A DNA stretch of 56,060 nt, taken from assembly GCA_021152555.1 (NCBI GenBank), contig JAGKVE010000007.1, forward strand, positions 1 to 56,060. The letters run 5' to 3'. Positions 15,502 through 24,147 of the stretch are shown here, in pieces (the first letter of the stretch is position 1; each line of letters begins with the position of its first letter). This DNA is from Bacteroidia bacterium. Lineage in GTDB: Bacteria > Bacteroidota > Bacteroidia > Bacteroidales > Paludibacteraceae. Both the position numbers and the translations under genes were made by a program. Below the pieces are notes generated by a model. The model searched no databases and was not told where the DNA came from. It saw only the letters and a program-made list of their open reading frames with translations.

Positions 15502-16332
15502 ATGGAGGAAAACGGACTCATATTCAGATGTTTCGCGAGCGGAAGTAGCGGCAATTGTTACTACTTGGGCACTCGTCAGCGCGGCATTCTTATCGATGCC
15601 GGTATCTCTGCGCGCACGATACAAAAATATCTGCGCGAGATGGGTCTTGATTTTCAAAACATCATGGGCGTTCTTATTACTCATGACCATGCCGACCATA
15701 TCCGTGCAGTCGGGACTCTTGGCGAACGCGTCAAACTCCCTATTTATACGACTCCTGAAATTCACGAAGGTATCGACCGCAATTACGGTGTGCGTGAGAA
15801 ACTGCGCACCAGCCGGCGGTTCTTCAAAAAGGGTGAAGAATGGGAACTATTCGGCATGACCATCAACACCTTCGGAATCGAGCATGACTCAACAGACTGT
15901 CTGGGCTACAGTATAGACTGTCAGGGACAGCGCTTTGTGCTGATGACCGACTGCGGAAGCGTGAATGAGGAAATGGAAGCCTATATCCGGACCGCCAATC
16001 ACTTGGTAATAGAGGCTAATCATGATGAGCATATGCTGCTCAACGGTCCGTATCCTACCTATCTCAAAGAGCGTATTCTCAGCCCTCGCGGACATCAGAG
16101 TAATGACACATGCGGAGAACTGCTTGAGCGCAACTGGCATCCCGACCTGCGGAACGTATGGTTATGCCATCTGTCGCTGGAAAACAACGATCCCGCGGTA
16201 GCCTATAATACTGTCCGCTCCTATCTTGAGGAGATTGAAATAGAAGCCGGCAAAGATATTTTTATCAAACCTCTTGAGCGCACATCGCCGAGTCCGGTGT
16301 ACGAGCTCAATGACAAAATGATTACAGAATAA
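15502..16332 (+). CDS. Metallo-beta-lactamase-fold hydrolase, YycJ/WalJ-like
   Basis: 276 residues. The start FRCFASGSSGNCYYLG is characteristic of the YycJ/WalJ (VicX) branch, and the metal motif THDHADH (near residue 60) is complete. Later ligand regions FGIEHDS and LMTDCGSVNEEM and a C-terminal LCHLSLENNDP follow. This branch is predicted to be nuclease-like or phosphodiesterase-like; the substrate is not known from the sequence. It lacks a signal peptide, so it is cytoplasmic. It is followed after 1 bp by the GT2 gene and then argS, probably as one transcript. Confidence 0.88.
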   Translation: MEENGLIFRCFASGSSGNCYYLGTRQRGILIDAGISARTIQKYLREMGLDFQNIMGVLITHDHADHIRAVGTLGERVKLPIYTTPEIHEGIDRNYGVREKLRTSRRFFKKGEEWELFGMTINTFGIEHDSTDCLGYSIDCQGQRFVLMTDCGSVNEEMEAYIRTANHLVIEANHDEHMLLNGPYPTYLKERILSPRGHQSNDTCGELLERNWHPDLRNVWLCHLSLENNDPAVAYNTVRSYLEEIEIEAGKDIFIKPLERTSPSPVYELNDKMITE

Positions 16333-16333
16333 T

Positions 16334-17068
16334 ATGGAACGACTGGTCATTATCCCTACTTACAACGAGAAGGAGAATATAGAGGCAATTATTACCGCAG
16401 TGATGGAATTGCCTATCTTATTCCATGTGCTTGTCATTGATGACGGTTCGCCTGACGGAACGGCGCAAATAGTCAAACGAATGATGCAAGGCAAGTATAA
16501 AGACTGTATCTTTCTCATTGAGCGCTCCGGGAAACAGGGGCTTGGAACAGCCTATATAGCCGGTTTCAAATGGGCAATTGAGCATAAAGCAAATTATATC
16601 TTCGAGATGGATGCCGATTTCAGCCATAATCCGCAGGATTTGCTTAAGTTATACGACGCCTGCGCCAACAAAGGTGCCGATTTGGCAATCGGCAGCCGTT
16701 ACGTGACGGGTGTCAACGTCGTAAACTGGCCAATGGGACGCGTGTTGATGTCGTATTTCGCCTCCAAGTATGTGCGGTTCGTTCTCGGCGTGGATATACA
16801 TGATACAACAGCAGGATTTGTTTGTTACCGCCGCCGTACGCTCGAGACAATCGAACTGGATAAGATTCGTTTCAAAGGATATGCTTTCCAAATAGAAATG
16901 AAATTCACAGCGGCGCAATGCGGCGCAAAGATAATCGAAGTGCCAATCGTCTTTGTCAATCGCGTTCTGGGAACAAGCAAAATGTCGGGTGGTATTTTCA
17001 GCGAAGCACTGCTTGGAGTCATACGTCTTAAGATATCTTCGTGGTTCAGAAAATATCCAAAATTATAA
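16334..17068 (+). CDS. Polyprenol-phosphate mannose/sugar synthase-like glycosyltransferase (GT2)
   Basis: 244 residues, the soluble size of DPM1-type enzymes. These transfer a sugar from a nucleotide to polyprenyl phosphate at the inner membrane. The N-terminus MERLVIIPTYNEKENIEAII, VIDDGSPDGTA, and the DxD-type FEMDADFSHNP are all typical. Others are AIGSRYVTG and FKGYAFQIEMKF, both seen in the family. There are no C-terminal membrane segments. It lies 1 bp after the MBL gene; argS begins 24 bp later. Such a sugar donor could serve protein O-mannosylation or lipid modification, which cannot be decided here. Confidence 0.88.
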   Translation: MERLVIIPTYNEKENIEAIITAVMELPILFHVLVIDDGSPDGTAQIVKRMMQGKYKDCIFLIERSGKQGLGTAYIAGFKWAIEHKANYIFEMDADFSHNPQDLLKLYDACANKGADLAIGSRYVTGVNVVNWPMGRVLMSYFASKYVRFVLGVDIHDTTAGFVCYRRRTLETIELDKIRFKGYAFQIEMKFTAAQCGAKIIEVPIVFVNRVLGTSKMSGGIFSEALLGVIRLKISSWFRKYPKL

Positions 17069-17091
17069 ATGACAAAATGATTAATGGTTTT

Positions 17092-18918
17092 ATGACCTTA
17101 GAACAAACAATATCTTCTCTCGCAAAATCAGCAGTCCGGTCGCTATACGGAGTGGAAGCCGCCGATTCGCAAATCCAACTGCAAAAAACCCGTCCTGAGT
17201 TCGAAGGAAACATCACTCTGGTGGTGTTCCCATTTGTCAAAGCTGCTCGCAAAGCGCCGCAAGTAGTGGCGGCGGAGATAGGAGAGGTCCTGGCAAAGAA
17301 CCCTATTATTTCCAAATACAATGCAGTGCAGGGTTTCCTGAATCTGTCTGTTTCTGATAATTTCTGGGTAGAGCAACTCCGGACTATTGATGCTGACGAA
17401 CACTACGGTCGGTTCAACCGCCCTTCGGAAAAAGCCTTTCCGCAGAATAAAGAGGGAGTCTCTCCCCTCATGATGGTTGAGTATTCATCCCCGAATACCA
17501 ACAAACCGCTGCATTTGGGACATGTGCGCAATAATCTGTTGGGTTTCTCCATCGCGCAGATCCAAGAGGCCAACGGATGGAAAGTAGTCAAAACGAATAT
17601 CGTTAATGACCGCGGAATCCACATCTGCAAATCGATGCTTGCCTGGCTCAAATACGGGAATGGCGAAACACCTGAAAACAGCGGAAAGAAAGGGGACCAC
17701 CTCATAGGAGACTATTATGTACGTTTTGATAAAGAGTACAAAAAACAGATTGCCGAACTAATGGCAGCCGGCAAGGATGAAGAAACTGCAAAACGTGAGG
17801 CGCCGCTTATTTTGGAAGCACAAGAAATGCTCCGTAAATGGGAAGCCAACGACCCGGAAATACGTGCCCTCTGGAAGAAAATGAACGAATGGGTCTATGC
17901 CGGTTTTGACGAGACCTACCGTCGTATGGGTGTTTCGTTTGATAAGATTTATTATGAGTCGAATACCTATCTGGAAGGCAAGTCGGAAGTGGAGAAAGGT
18001 TTGGCTTCCGGTCAGTTCTACCGCCGCGAGGACGGTTCCGTATGGGCGGATCTCGCCAAAGACGGATTGGATGAGAAACTGCTGCTGCGCTCGGATGGCA
18101 CGTCGGTCTATATGACGCAGGATATTGGTACCGCCAAACTGCGTTTCCGGGATTATCCGATTGATAAAATGGTCTATGTGGTAGGCAATGAACAGGAGTA
18201 TCACTTCAAAGTGCTGTCTATCCTGCTTGACCGTCTTGGTTTCCCGTTCGGTAAAGAGTTGGTGCATTTCTCGTACGGAATGGTGGAATTGCCGAACGGC
18301 AAGATGAAAAGCCGCGAAGGAACGGTTGTCGATGCCGACGAACTGATGGATAAGATGATCGCTGATGCACTTAAAATCAATGAAGATCGTGCTACCCAAT
18401 CTCCCTCCCTTGAGGGGAGGGACGGGGAGAGGTTGGAGATTGCACGTAAAGTGGGCCTTGGAGCACTCAAATACTTTATCCTAAAAGTTGATCCGCGTAA
18501 AAACATGCTCTTCAATCCGGCGGAATCAATTGACTTCAATGGCAATACAGGACCTTTTATTCAATATACATACGCGCGCATACAAAGCGTTTTGAGAAAA
18601 GCGGAGGAGACTGGTCAGCGAAATGCCAAATTATCGGATCAGCTGAATCTCGAAGAAAAAGAACTGGCGTTAATACAGCGGTTGACCGAGTACCCGTCAA
18701 CGGTACGTACAGCTGGTGAAGAATTCTCGCCGGCGGTGATTTGCAACTATGCCTATGCGTTGGCATGTGACTTCAATTCATTCTATCATGATTTGAGTAT
18801 TCTTAATGAGCCGGATGCGGAAAAACGGACTTTGCGGCTTATGCTCGCAAAAAATGTTGCGAAAATACTTTGTTCGGCGATGACTCTCCTCGGAATAGAG
18901 ATGCCGGAAAGAATGTAA
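17092..18918 (+). CDS. argS: Arginyl-tRNA synthetase
   Basis: 608 residues from the ATG at 17092. Two other ATGs upstream (17041 frame, 17077) overlap the previous gene; MTLEQTISSLAKSAVRSLYG best matches the family start. Class I motifs are SPNTNKPLHLGHVRNN (HIGH type, ~residue 135) and GKMKSREGTVVDADEL (KMSK-like, ~403). The anticodon-binding C-terminus ends in GIEMPERM. Residues ~437-448 (SPSLEGRDGERL) are an insertion encoded by a G/C-rich palindrome at 18401-18438, in the loop after the KMSK region. A strong terminator follows immediately. Confidence 0.96.
   Translation: MTLEQTISSLAKSAVRSLYGVEAADSQIQLQKTRPEFEGNITLVVFPFVKAARKAPQVVAAEIGEVLAKNPIISKYNAVQGFLNLSVSDNFWVEQLRTIDADEHYGRFNRPSEKAFPQNKEGVSPLMMVEYSSPNTNKPLHLGHVRNNLLGFSIAQIQEANGWKVVKTNIVNDRGIHICKSMLAWLKYGNGETPENSGKKGDHLIGDYYVRFDKEYKKQIAELMAAGKDEETAKREAPLILEAQEMLRKWEANDPEIRALWKKMNEWVYAGFDETYRRMGVSFDKIYYESNTYLEGKSEVEKGLASGQFYRREDGSVWADLAKDGLDEKLLLRSDGTSVYMTQDIGTAKLRFRDYPIDKMVYVVGNEQEYHFKVLSILLDRLGFPFGKELVHFSYGMVELPNGKMKSREGTVVDADELMDKMIADALKINEDRATQSPSLEGRDGERLEIARKVGLGALKYFILKVDPRKNMLFNPAESIDFNGNTGPFIQYTYARIQSVLRKAEETGQRNAKLSDQLNLEEKELALIQRLTEYPSTVRTAGEEFSPAVICNYAYALACDFNSFYHDLSILNEPDAEKRTLRLMLAKNVAKILCSAMTLLGIEMPERM
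18401..18438 (+). repeat. In-frame palindromic repeat, family B, copy in argS
   Basis: CCCTCCC-TTGAG-GGGAGGG (18403-18421) is a perfect 7-bp-arm palindrome, continuing ACGGGGAGAGGTT. It is related to 47858-47895 (rimO) and 50857-50890 (intergenic). Read as SPSLEGRDGERLE. Confidence 0.75.
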
Positions 18919-18950
18919 AAAAAAAGAAGGTTGTCTTGCCTTCTTTTTTT
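18917..18950 (+). terminator. Terminator of argS
   Basis: AAAAAAAGAAGG and CCTTCTTTTTTT surround the loop TTGTCTTG. The arms are perfect and the hairpin ends in T7. It overlaps the argS stop codon and can terminate in both directions. Confidence 0.9.
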
Positions 18951-18971
18951 GTAATTCTTCGAACTACGAAA

Positions 18972-19043
18972 GGTAAAAAAGAAGGTTGTCTCACGACAAC
19001 CCAACCTTTTCATTTAACCTTAAATCTAATACCATGAAAAACA
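18972..19043 (-). ncRNA. Candidate ~70-nt small RNA
   Basis: A canonical minus-strand promoter (19049-19079) points into the argS side of this gap. A hairpin GGTTGTC-GTGA-GACAACC (18984-19001) followed by TTCTTTTTT lies ~45 nt downstream, giving a compact transcript. AAGGTTG/CAACCTT arms (18982-19008) offer an alternative pairing. A 14-codon ORF (MVLDLRLNEKVGLS) fits inside, starting at 19034, so a leader peptide or small protein is also possible. Its other strand reads TTAACCTTAAATCTAATACC followed by ATG. The RNA family is not recognised with certainty. Confidence 0.5.
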
Positions 19044-19048
19044 CGGTG

Positions 19049-19079
19049 CAAAAGTACTGCTTTTTAATCATATAGCCAA
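19049..19079 (-). promoter_or_regulatory. Promoter of the candidate small RNA
   Basis: TTG (19077-19079) and TACTTTTG (19049-19056) on the minus strand, 20-bp spacer. There is no protein gene of normal size downstream before the argS 3' end. Confidence 0.7.
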
Positions 19080-19110
19080 ATAATTTGGCAAAAAAGTGTT
19101 AAAAATTCAA

Positions 19111-19136
19111 ATTTTGCAATGTTAGTTTTGCAAAAT
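19111..19136 (-). terminator. Possible weak terminator after the stress-like gene
   Basis: ATTTTGC (19111-19117) and GCAAAAT (19130-19136) form a 7-bp stem 40 bp past the stop at 19176, followed on the minus strand by TTGAATTTTT. The stem is A/T-rich. Confidence 0.35.
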
Positions 19137-19175
19137 GATACAAAGTAGCGGTCTGAAAATGGCAAATTGCGATGT

Positions 19176-19736
19176 TTAGTCGCACAGTGAAAACAAGTCT
19201 GCTCGCGGGTTAACCAGCATAACAGGAACCAGTGCGCGTTGTATGGCTTTCCGCTCCGGAGGACCGAATAATATATCATCCAATCCATATTCTCTGCTTG
19301 CTGTCAAAATCAGCAAGTCATGCTGAAAGTCACGCTGTCGTTCACTTGCCTCCTGTATCAATGAGAAAGAATCTTTGCGTGCTTGTGCTATTTCGTATGA
19401 AATCTGTTCTCCGGATTGCTCTGCTACCGCATTAATATGGGTTACAATACGGTTGACATTCTGCTTGGCGTGAGATCCGTAGTCATTGGCCAGTAGCAAG
19501 ATTATATGCGCACCTGTCTTGCGGGCAAGGTATGTGCAAATTTCTGCTTTGTAGGTCTCTTCTTCCAGCATGGAAACAGGTACCAGCAGCCGCCTTAACG
19601 GCTTGATTGTCATCGTGTCGGTAACAAAAACATATGGACGCCTTTCTTCACGGCATTCATTGAGATAATGCTGAATGGTGCGCTTGTTATTTGCGCATTC
19701 TATAAGCCGTATGTCTTCGTTGTTGTCCCAAATCAT
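19176..19736 (-). CDS. Universal-stress-protein-like protein
   Basis: 186 residues from the ATG at 19736, which overlaps the mltG stop codon (ATGA). The middle reads LRRLLVPVSMLEEETYKAEICTYLARKTGAHIILLL, the opening of a UspA-like fold, and the end has HDLLILTASREYG and ALVPVMLVNP, also typical of the UspA end strand. An ATP-binding GxxG motif is not clear. The N-terminal ~45 residues (TIQHYLNECREERRPYVF) are not usual for single-domain Usp and may be the end of a second, degenerate domain. The function in stress physiology is inferred from the family only. Confidence 0.65.
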   Translation of the reverse strand: MIWDNNEDIRLIECANNKRTIQHYLNECREERRPYVFVTDTMTIKPLRRLLVPVSMLEEETYKAEICTYLARKTGAHIILLLANDYGSHAKQNVNRIVTHINAVAEQSGEQISYEIAQARKDSFSLIQEASERQRDFQHDLLILTASREYGLDDILFGPPERKAIQRALVPVMLVNPRADLFSLCD

Positions 19737-20785
19737 TTTGTCTCCCAATGAATAGTGTCCATCGTGTGGCGGTATTGTTTAGCGGCAGCGGCATGGTTGC
19801 TATAGGCGGAAGAGAAGATATGGGTGCCGTTCAGTTCCGGGTTCGCGCACATGAACAGATAATCCGTTTTCGGAGCATTGAGCACATAATCCATTGAGGC
19901 CGGTGCCGGACAGCGGATAGGTCCCGGCGGCAGCCCGGGATATTTATATGTGTTATATGGCGAATCAACAGCCAGATGTCGGTACAGCACACGTTTCAGT
20001 TTGAAATCTCCTACGGCGTACTTGACCGTCGGGCATGCTTGAAGTGCCATCCCTTTGCGCACGCGGTTGATGTACAGGCTTGCAATAATCGGCATTTCGC
20101 GCGGGTTATGGCTCTCGCTCTCTACGATAGAGGCGATAATTGCCACTTCGATTGGAGTGAGGCCTATTGAGTCTGCCTTGGCGCGGCGTTCGCTATTCCA
20201 AAAAACATTGTATTCCTTCTGCATGCGCTTGAAAAGACCTTCCGGCGTAATGTTCCAATACACCTCATAGGTATTGGGGATAAATAGGCAGCGGCTGGTC
20301 TCTTTGTTTAGCCCGTAGGGCGCCAAAAAGTCTTCATCTTCAAGGTATTGCAGCAATGTAACACTGTCCATCAATAGGTGGTTCGTTACTTTGCCTGCCA
20401 GTTCTTCACGGGTGCGGACAAAGTGATTCCATGTGATGCGAACCGGTGTCTGATAACCGAATTTAAGGCGCTCGATGATTTCCCGGTCGCCTATCTGCGC
20501 AGGAAAAACATAGTGACCGGGTTCCGGCTTGTTAAGCATAAAATAGCGGATATGCAAGGCCAAATCCGTCTCGGAACTGATTTCGTAGTCTTCGCGCAAT
20601 AGTTGCATCACGGAATCAACCGTCGCGCCCGAATAGATGTTGTAGCTATGCTCCATGTCATCTTTGGCGCGGAAATTGCATATGTGCCAACGGTAGTATT
20701 GTTCTGCAACGAAGGTGCCGGTCATCGCTAGAATCACTCCGGCGATGATGAGGATAGTGCGAAGTATGTAGCGTTTTTTTATCAT
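19733..20785 (-). CDS. mltG: Endolytic murein transglycosylase MltG
   Basis: 350 residues. MltG cuts nascent peptidoglycan glycan strands at the inner membrane. There is one N-terminal membrane segment (residues ~8-27, ILRTILIIAGVILAMTGTFV), then a LysM-like domain and the YceG catalytic domain. The catalytic Glu lies in AIIASIVESESHN, followed by SLYINRVRKGMALQACPTVKYA and LPPGPIRCPAPAS, the highly conserved end of the family. The gene starts one base after mutS ends and overlaps the stress-like gene by 4 bp, so mutS-mltG-usp is an operon. Confidence 0.95.
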   Translation of the reverse strand: MIKKRYILRTILIIAGVILAMTGTFVAEQYYRWHICNFRAKDDMEHSYNIYSGATVDSVMQLLREDYEISSETDLALHIRYFMLNKPEPGHYVFPAQIGDREIIERLKFGYQTPVRITWNHFVRTREELAGKVTNHLLMDSVTLLQYLEDEDFLAPYGLNKETSRCLFIPNTYEVYWNITPEGLFKRMQKEYNVFWNSERRAKADSIGLTPIEVAIIASIVESESHNPREMPIIASLYINRVRKGMALQACPTVKYAVGDFKLKRVLYRHLAVDSPYNTYKYPGLPPGPIRCPAPASMDYVLNAPKTDYLFMCANPELNGTHIFSSAYSNHAAAAKQYRHTMDTIHWETK

Positions 20786-20786
20786 A

Positions 20787-23426
20787 CTATTTGCCTCCTA
20801 CCAATCGTTTTATTTCTGATAATTTATTGAGTGCTTCAAGAGGCGTTAGATTATTAATATCCAGGCTCTTGACTTCATCACGTATTTGTTCGAGCACAGG
20901 GTCGTCGAGTTGGAAGAAACTCAGTTGCATGCCTTCACGGCTCTCGCCTATATGCTCAATCGGTTTGGCGATTTCTCCGCTTTTGGCAGCACGCTCAAGG
21001 TCGGCGAGAATACGGTTCGCACGCTCAATGATGGATGCCGGCATACCTGCGAGTTTTGCCACATGGATACCGAAACTATGCTCGCTGCCGCCGCGTACCA
21101 ATTTGCGCAGGAAAATAACTTTTCCATTTACTTCACGTACGGACACATTGTAGTTACGGATACGTTCAAAAGTTTTCTCCATTTCGTTCAACTCATGATA
21201 ATGCGTGGCGAACAACGTCTTGGCGTGGCCGCGGTTCTCATGGATATATTCGACTATTGCCCAAGCAATCGAGATTCCGTCGTACGTGCTTGTTCCACGG
21301 CCCAACTCGTCGAACAGTACCAGGCTTCGCTCGCTCAGGTTGTTCAGAATAGAGGCGGCTTCGTTCATTTCCACCATAAAGGTTGATTCGCCGAGTGAGA
21401 TATTATCGCTGGCTCCGACGCGCGTGAAAATCTTGTCAACAATGCCGATAGAGGCGCTGTCGGCAGGTACGAACGAACCCATTTGTGCGAGTAGAACGAT
21501 AAGGGCTGTCTGGCGGAGCAGGGCGGATTTACCGGCCATGTTGGGACCCGTGATAATGATGATTTGCTGGCTGTTGTTGTCTAATAGCACATCGTTGGCA
21601 ATGTATTGTTCCCCGGGCGGCAGTTGTTGCTCAATCACAGGGTGACGGCCTTGCCGGATATCAATCACAAGGCTGTCGTTGATATCCGGACAGACATATC
21701 TGTTTTCCGAGGCAACGGTGGCGAACGACAGCAGACAGTCGAGTTGAGCCAGTACGTTGGCATCCAGTTGCATCTGAGGCACCCATTCGGTGAGTGCCAG
21801 CATCAACTCCTGATACAGGCGGTTTTCAATAATCTGGATGCGGTCTTCAGCGCTTGTAATCTTTTCTTCGTAGGTCTTCAATTCGTCTGTTATATACCGC
21901 TCGGCGCCTACAAGGGTCTGCTTGCGAATCCATTCGGGCGGCACTTGGTCTTTGTATGTATTACGTACCTCTAAATAATAGCCGAAAACATTGTTAAATC
22001 CTATCTTGAGGCTCTGGATGCCGGTACGCTCAATTTCGCGCTGTTGTATCTGGAGCAGATAGTTTTTCCCGTCGGACTGTATAGCGCGCAACTCATCTAA
22101 CTCGGTATCTACGCCGCGGGCTATGGTGTTTGGTCTGCCTTGTGCCAACGGCGGGTCCGGCACTATCTCATGTTCGATGCGTGTGCGCATTTCGGCGCAG
22201 GGATCCAACTGCTCGCCTAACAGGCTCAGGTAGGCATTGTCCTTCGCAGCCTCGCATATATCCTTGACCGGTTTGACTGCGCGAAGTGCCCTACCGAGTT
22301 GAACCATCTCACGCGGACCGATACGGCCGGTGGAGATTTTGCTTACAATACGTTCCAAATCCCCTACCTGGCTTAGTGCCTCGCGTAGTGTCTCGCGTGC
22401 TTCGGGGTTTCGGAATAAGTGTTCCACTACCGTCTGGCGGTTACGTATCGGGCGGACATCTTTAAGCGGGAAAGCAAGCCAGCGATGAAGCAAACGCCCT
22501 CCCATCGGAGTTATCGTGCGGTCGATTACATTGTATAACGTGCGGCTCTCATCTGTCTGACCGCCAATAAGTTCAAGATTGCGGATAGTGAATTTGTCAA
22601 GCCATACATATTTGTCTTCCTCTATACGGCTCAAATGCTGGATATGTCCTGTTTGCAAGTGTTGCGTCATATCGAGGTACATCAGAATACCTCCTGCAGC
22701 CGTTACGCCTGCCGGCATTTTGTCGAGTCCGAAGCCTTTGAGCGAACTGACACCCCATAACTTCTGCAAACGCTCGCGGGCGGTACTCTCGACTAACATC
22801 CAGTCCTCTAACTCAAAGGTGAAGTATTTGCTGCCGAATAAGTTCTCCACTTCCGCTTTACGGCCGCGAAGAAAAAGAACCTCTTTGGGTGCAAAATTGG
22901 TAAGCAGTTTGTCTATGTAGCTGCCATCTCCCTGACCGGCAACAAATTCGCCGGTCGATATGTCCAGAAAAGCGACGCCAATCTGGCCGCTACCGGCACT
23001 GCGCGAGTTGCTGAAATGCAGGCATGCCACCCAGTTGTTTTCTTTCTGTGTTAGTGTGGTGTCGGAATAACTCACGCCCGGCGTCACGAGTTCTGTCACG
23101 CCGCGTTTGACCAGTTTTTTTGTCAGTTTAGGGTCTTCCAATTGGTCACAAATGGCGACACGCAGGCCTGCGCGTACTAATTTGGGAAGGTATGTGTCAA
23201 GAGCATGGAAGGGAAAACCCGCCATTTCTAATGCTTGAGCGGCTGTACTGCCTCCGTTGCTGCGGTGAGTCAGGGTAATATTCAGTATCTTGCTTGCCTT
23301 GACAGCGTCTTCTGCATACGTCTCGTAGAAATCGCCGCAACGGAATAGAAGCATGGCATCGGGGTATTGTGTCTTGATATCCCGGAACTGCTTCATCATG
23401 GGAGTCATCTCTTCATTCTTCGCCAT
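20787..23426 (-). CDS. mutS: DNA mismatch repair protein MutS
   Basis: 879 residues, normal for MutS1. It recognises mismatches and small loops. The mismatch-contact motif FYE is in GDFYETYAEDA (residue ~32). The ATPase domain shows Walker A GPNMAGKSALLRQ (~600), the LFDELGRGTSTYDG Walker B/signature region, and FATHYHEL. The C-terminal ~60 residues include the dimerising helix-turn-helix end. Its promoter (23452-23482) sits inside the terminator of the upstream gene. Downstream genes mltG and usp are tightly coupled to it. Active mismatch repair would limit slippage in the many tandem repeats of this window. Confidence 0.97.
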   Translation of the reverse strand: MAKNEEMTPMMKQFRDIKTQYPDAMLLFRCGDFYETYAEDAVKASKILNITLTHRSNGGSTAAQALEMAGFPFHALDTYLPKLVRAGLRVAICDQLEDPKLTKKLVKRGVTELVTPGVSYSDTTLTQKENNWVACLHFSNSRSAGSGQIGVAFLDISTGEFVAGQGDGSYIDKLLTNFAPKEVLFLRGRKAEVENLFGSKYFTFELEDWMLVESTARERLQKLWGVSSLKGFGLDKMPAGVTAAGGILMYLDMTQHLQTGHIQHLSRIEEDKYVWLDKFTIRNLELIGGQTDESRTLYNVIDRTITPMGGRLLHRWLAFPLKDVRPIRNRQTVVEHLFRNPEARETLREALSQVGDLERIVSKISTGRIGPREMVQLGRALRAVKPVKDICEAAKDNAYLSLLGEQLDPCAEMRTRIEHEIVPDPPLAQGRPNTIARGVDTELDELRAIQSDGKNYLLQIQQREIERTGIQSLKIGFNNVFGYYLEVRNTYKDQVPPEWIRKQTLVGAERYITDELKTYEEKITSAEDRIQIIENRLYQELMLALTEWVPQMQLDANVLAQLDCLLSFATVASENRYVCPDINDSLVIDIRQGRHPVIEQQLPPGEQYIANDVLLDNNSQQIIIITGPNMAGKSALLRQTALIVLLAQMGSFVPADSASIGIVDKIFTRVGASDNISLGESTFMVEMNEAASILNNLSERSLVLFDELGRGTSTYDGISIAWAIVEYIHENRGHAKTLFATHYHELNEMEKTFERIRNYNVSVREVNGKVIFLRKLVRGGSEHSFGIHVAKLAGMPASIIERANRILADLERAAKSGEIAKPIEHIGESREGMQLSFFQLDDPVLEQIRDEVKSLDINNLTPLEALNKLSEIKRLVGGK

Positions 23427-23451
23427 ATCTGTTCAAACCAATTTTGCGCTG

Positions 23452-23482
23452 CAAAATTACTAAAAAAAAATGACATGAGCAA
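23452..23482 (-). promoter_or_regulatory. mutS promoter, overlapping a terminator
   Basis: TTG (23480-23482) and TAATTTTG (23452-23459) with 20-bp spacing on the minus strand. The -33 element lies in the loop of the hairpin at 23465-23499 and the T-run of that hairpin is part of the promoter spacer. Confidence 0.75.
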
Positions 23483-23499
23483 ATTTCATGTCATTTTTT
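23465..23499 (-). terminator. Terminator of the deacetylase operon
   Basis: AAAAAATGACATGA and TCATGTCATTTTTT are perfect 14-bp arms around a 7-base loop. It lies 28 bp after the stop codon at 23527 and works in either direction by symmetry. Confidence 0.85.
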
Positions 23500-23526
23500 A
23501 TGTATTTCCGCGACCTGCCCGCGACC

Positions 23527-24147
23527 TCACTGTACCATCGGGGCCAGTGTATAGCCTTGCGCTTGCAGCCATTCGATAGCTCGCGGGAGTACGGCGAGCA
23601 TACGTTCGTCGGATTTGACGGAATCGTGAAAATTAATGATGGTACCCGGACGTGTTTCCCGCTGTATGCGTGCAAGCATATCTTCCGGTGTGACGGACTT
23701 GTCGTAATCGCGCGTGAGAATATCCCAATAAATAAGTTGATAGCCCATTTTGGTCAATGCCCGTCTCTGCCAGAACCATGCTTTTCCGTATGGTGGACGG
23801 AAAAGGGGTGGGGTAGAAATATGGCTGCCAATAGCCTTCTGGCACTTTTCTATATTGGCTAAGTATTCCGACAGGGTATATCTGAAACCTTTGAGATGGT
23901 TGTAGGTATGGTTTCCGACGGAGTGACCGGCTGAAACAACCTGCTCAAACACTTCGGGATGTTTGTCAATATTCTCACCCACCATAAAGAAAGTTGCTTT
24001 GACATGATATCGCGCTAAAATATCCAATACTTTTGGTGTCACCTCGGGAATAGGTCCGTCGTCAAAAGTGAGATAGACCGCTGTGCCCGTACGGAAAATA
24101 CCATACGGGTACATGTGTTTGGCTATGTCGCAGAGCGTGTTTACCAT
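23527..24147 (-). CDS. Polysaccharide deacetylase (NodB/CE4 family)
   Basis: 206 residues from the ATG at 24147. A longer frame exists but would lie inside the ROK gene; this start overlaps the ROK stop by 7 bp. CE4 motifs are complete: TFDDGP (metal-binding Asp pair), the HSVGNHTYNH zinc-binding site, RPPYGKA, and a C-terminal IINFHDSVKSDERM with the catalytic His. It removes N-acetyl groups from chitin-like, peptidoglycan or exopolysaccharide substrates. It lacks a clear signal peptide; a short hydrophobic stretch near the start is weak. Last gene of an operon with a ROK kinase, DPP IV and a secreted protein. Confidence 0.9.
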   Translation of the reverse strand: MVNTLCDIAKHMYPYGIFRTGTAVYLTFDDGPIPEVTPKVLDILARYHVKATFFMVGENIDKHPEVFEQVVSAGHSVGNHTYNHLKGFRYTLSEYLANIEKCQKAIGSHISTPPLFRPPYGKAWFWQRRALTKMGYQLIYWDILTRDYDKSVTPEDMLARIQRETRPGTIINFHDSVKSDERMLAVLPRAIEWLQAQGYTLAPMVQ

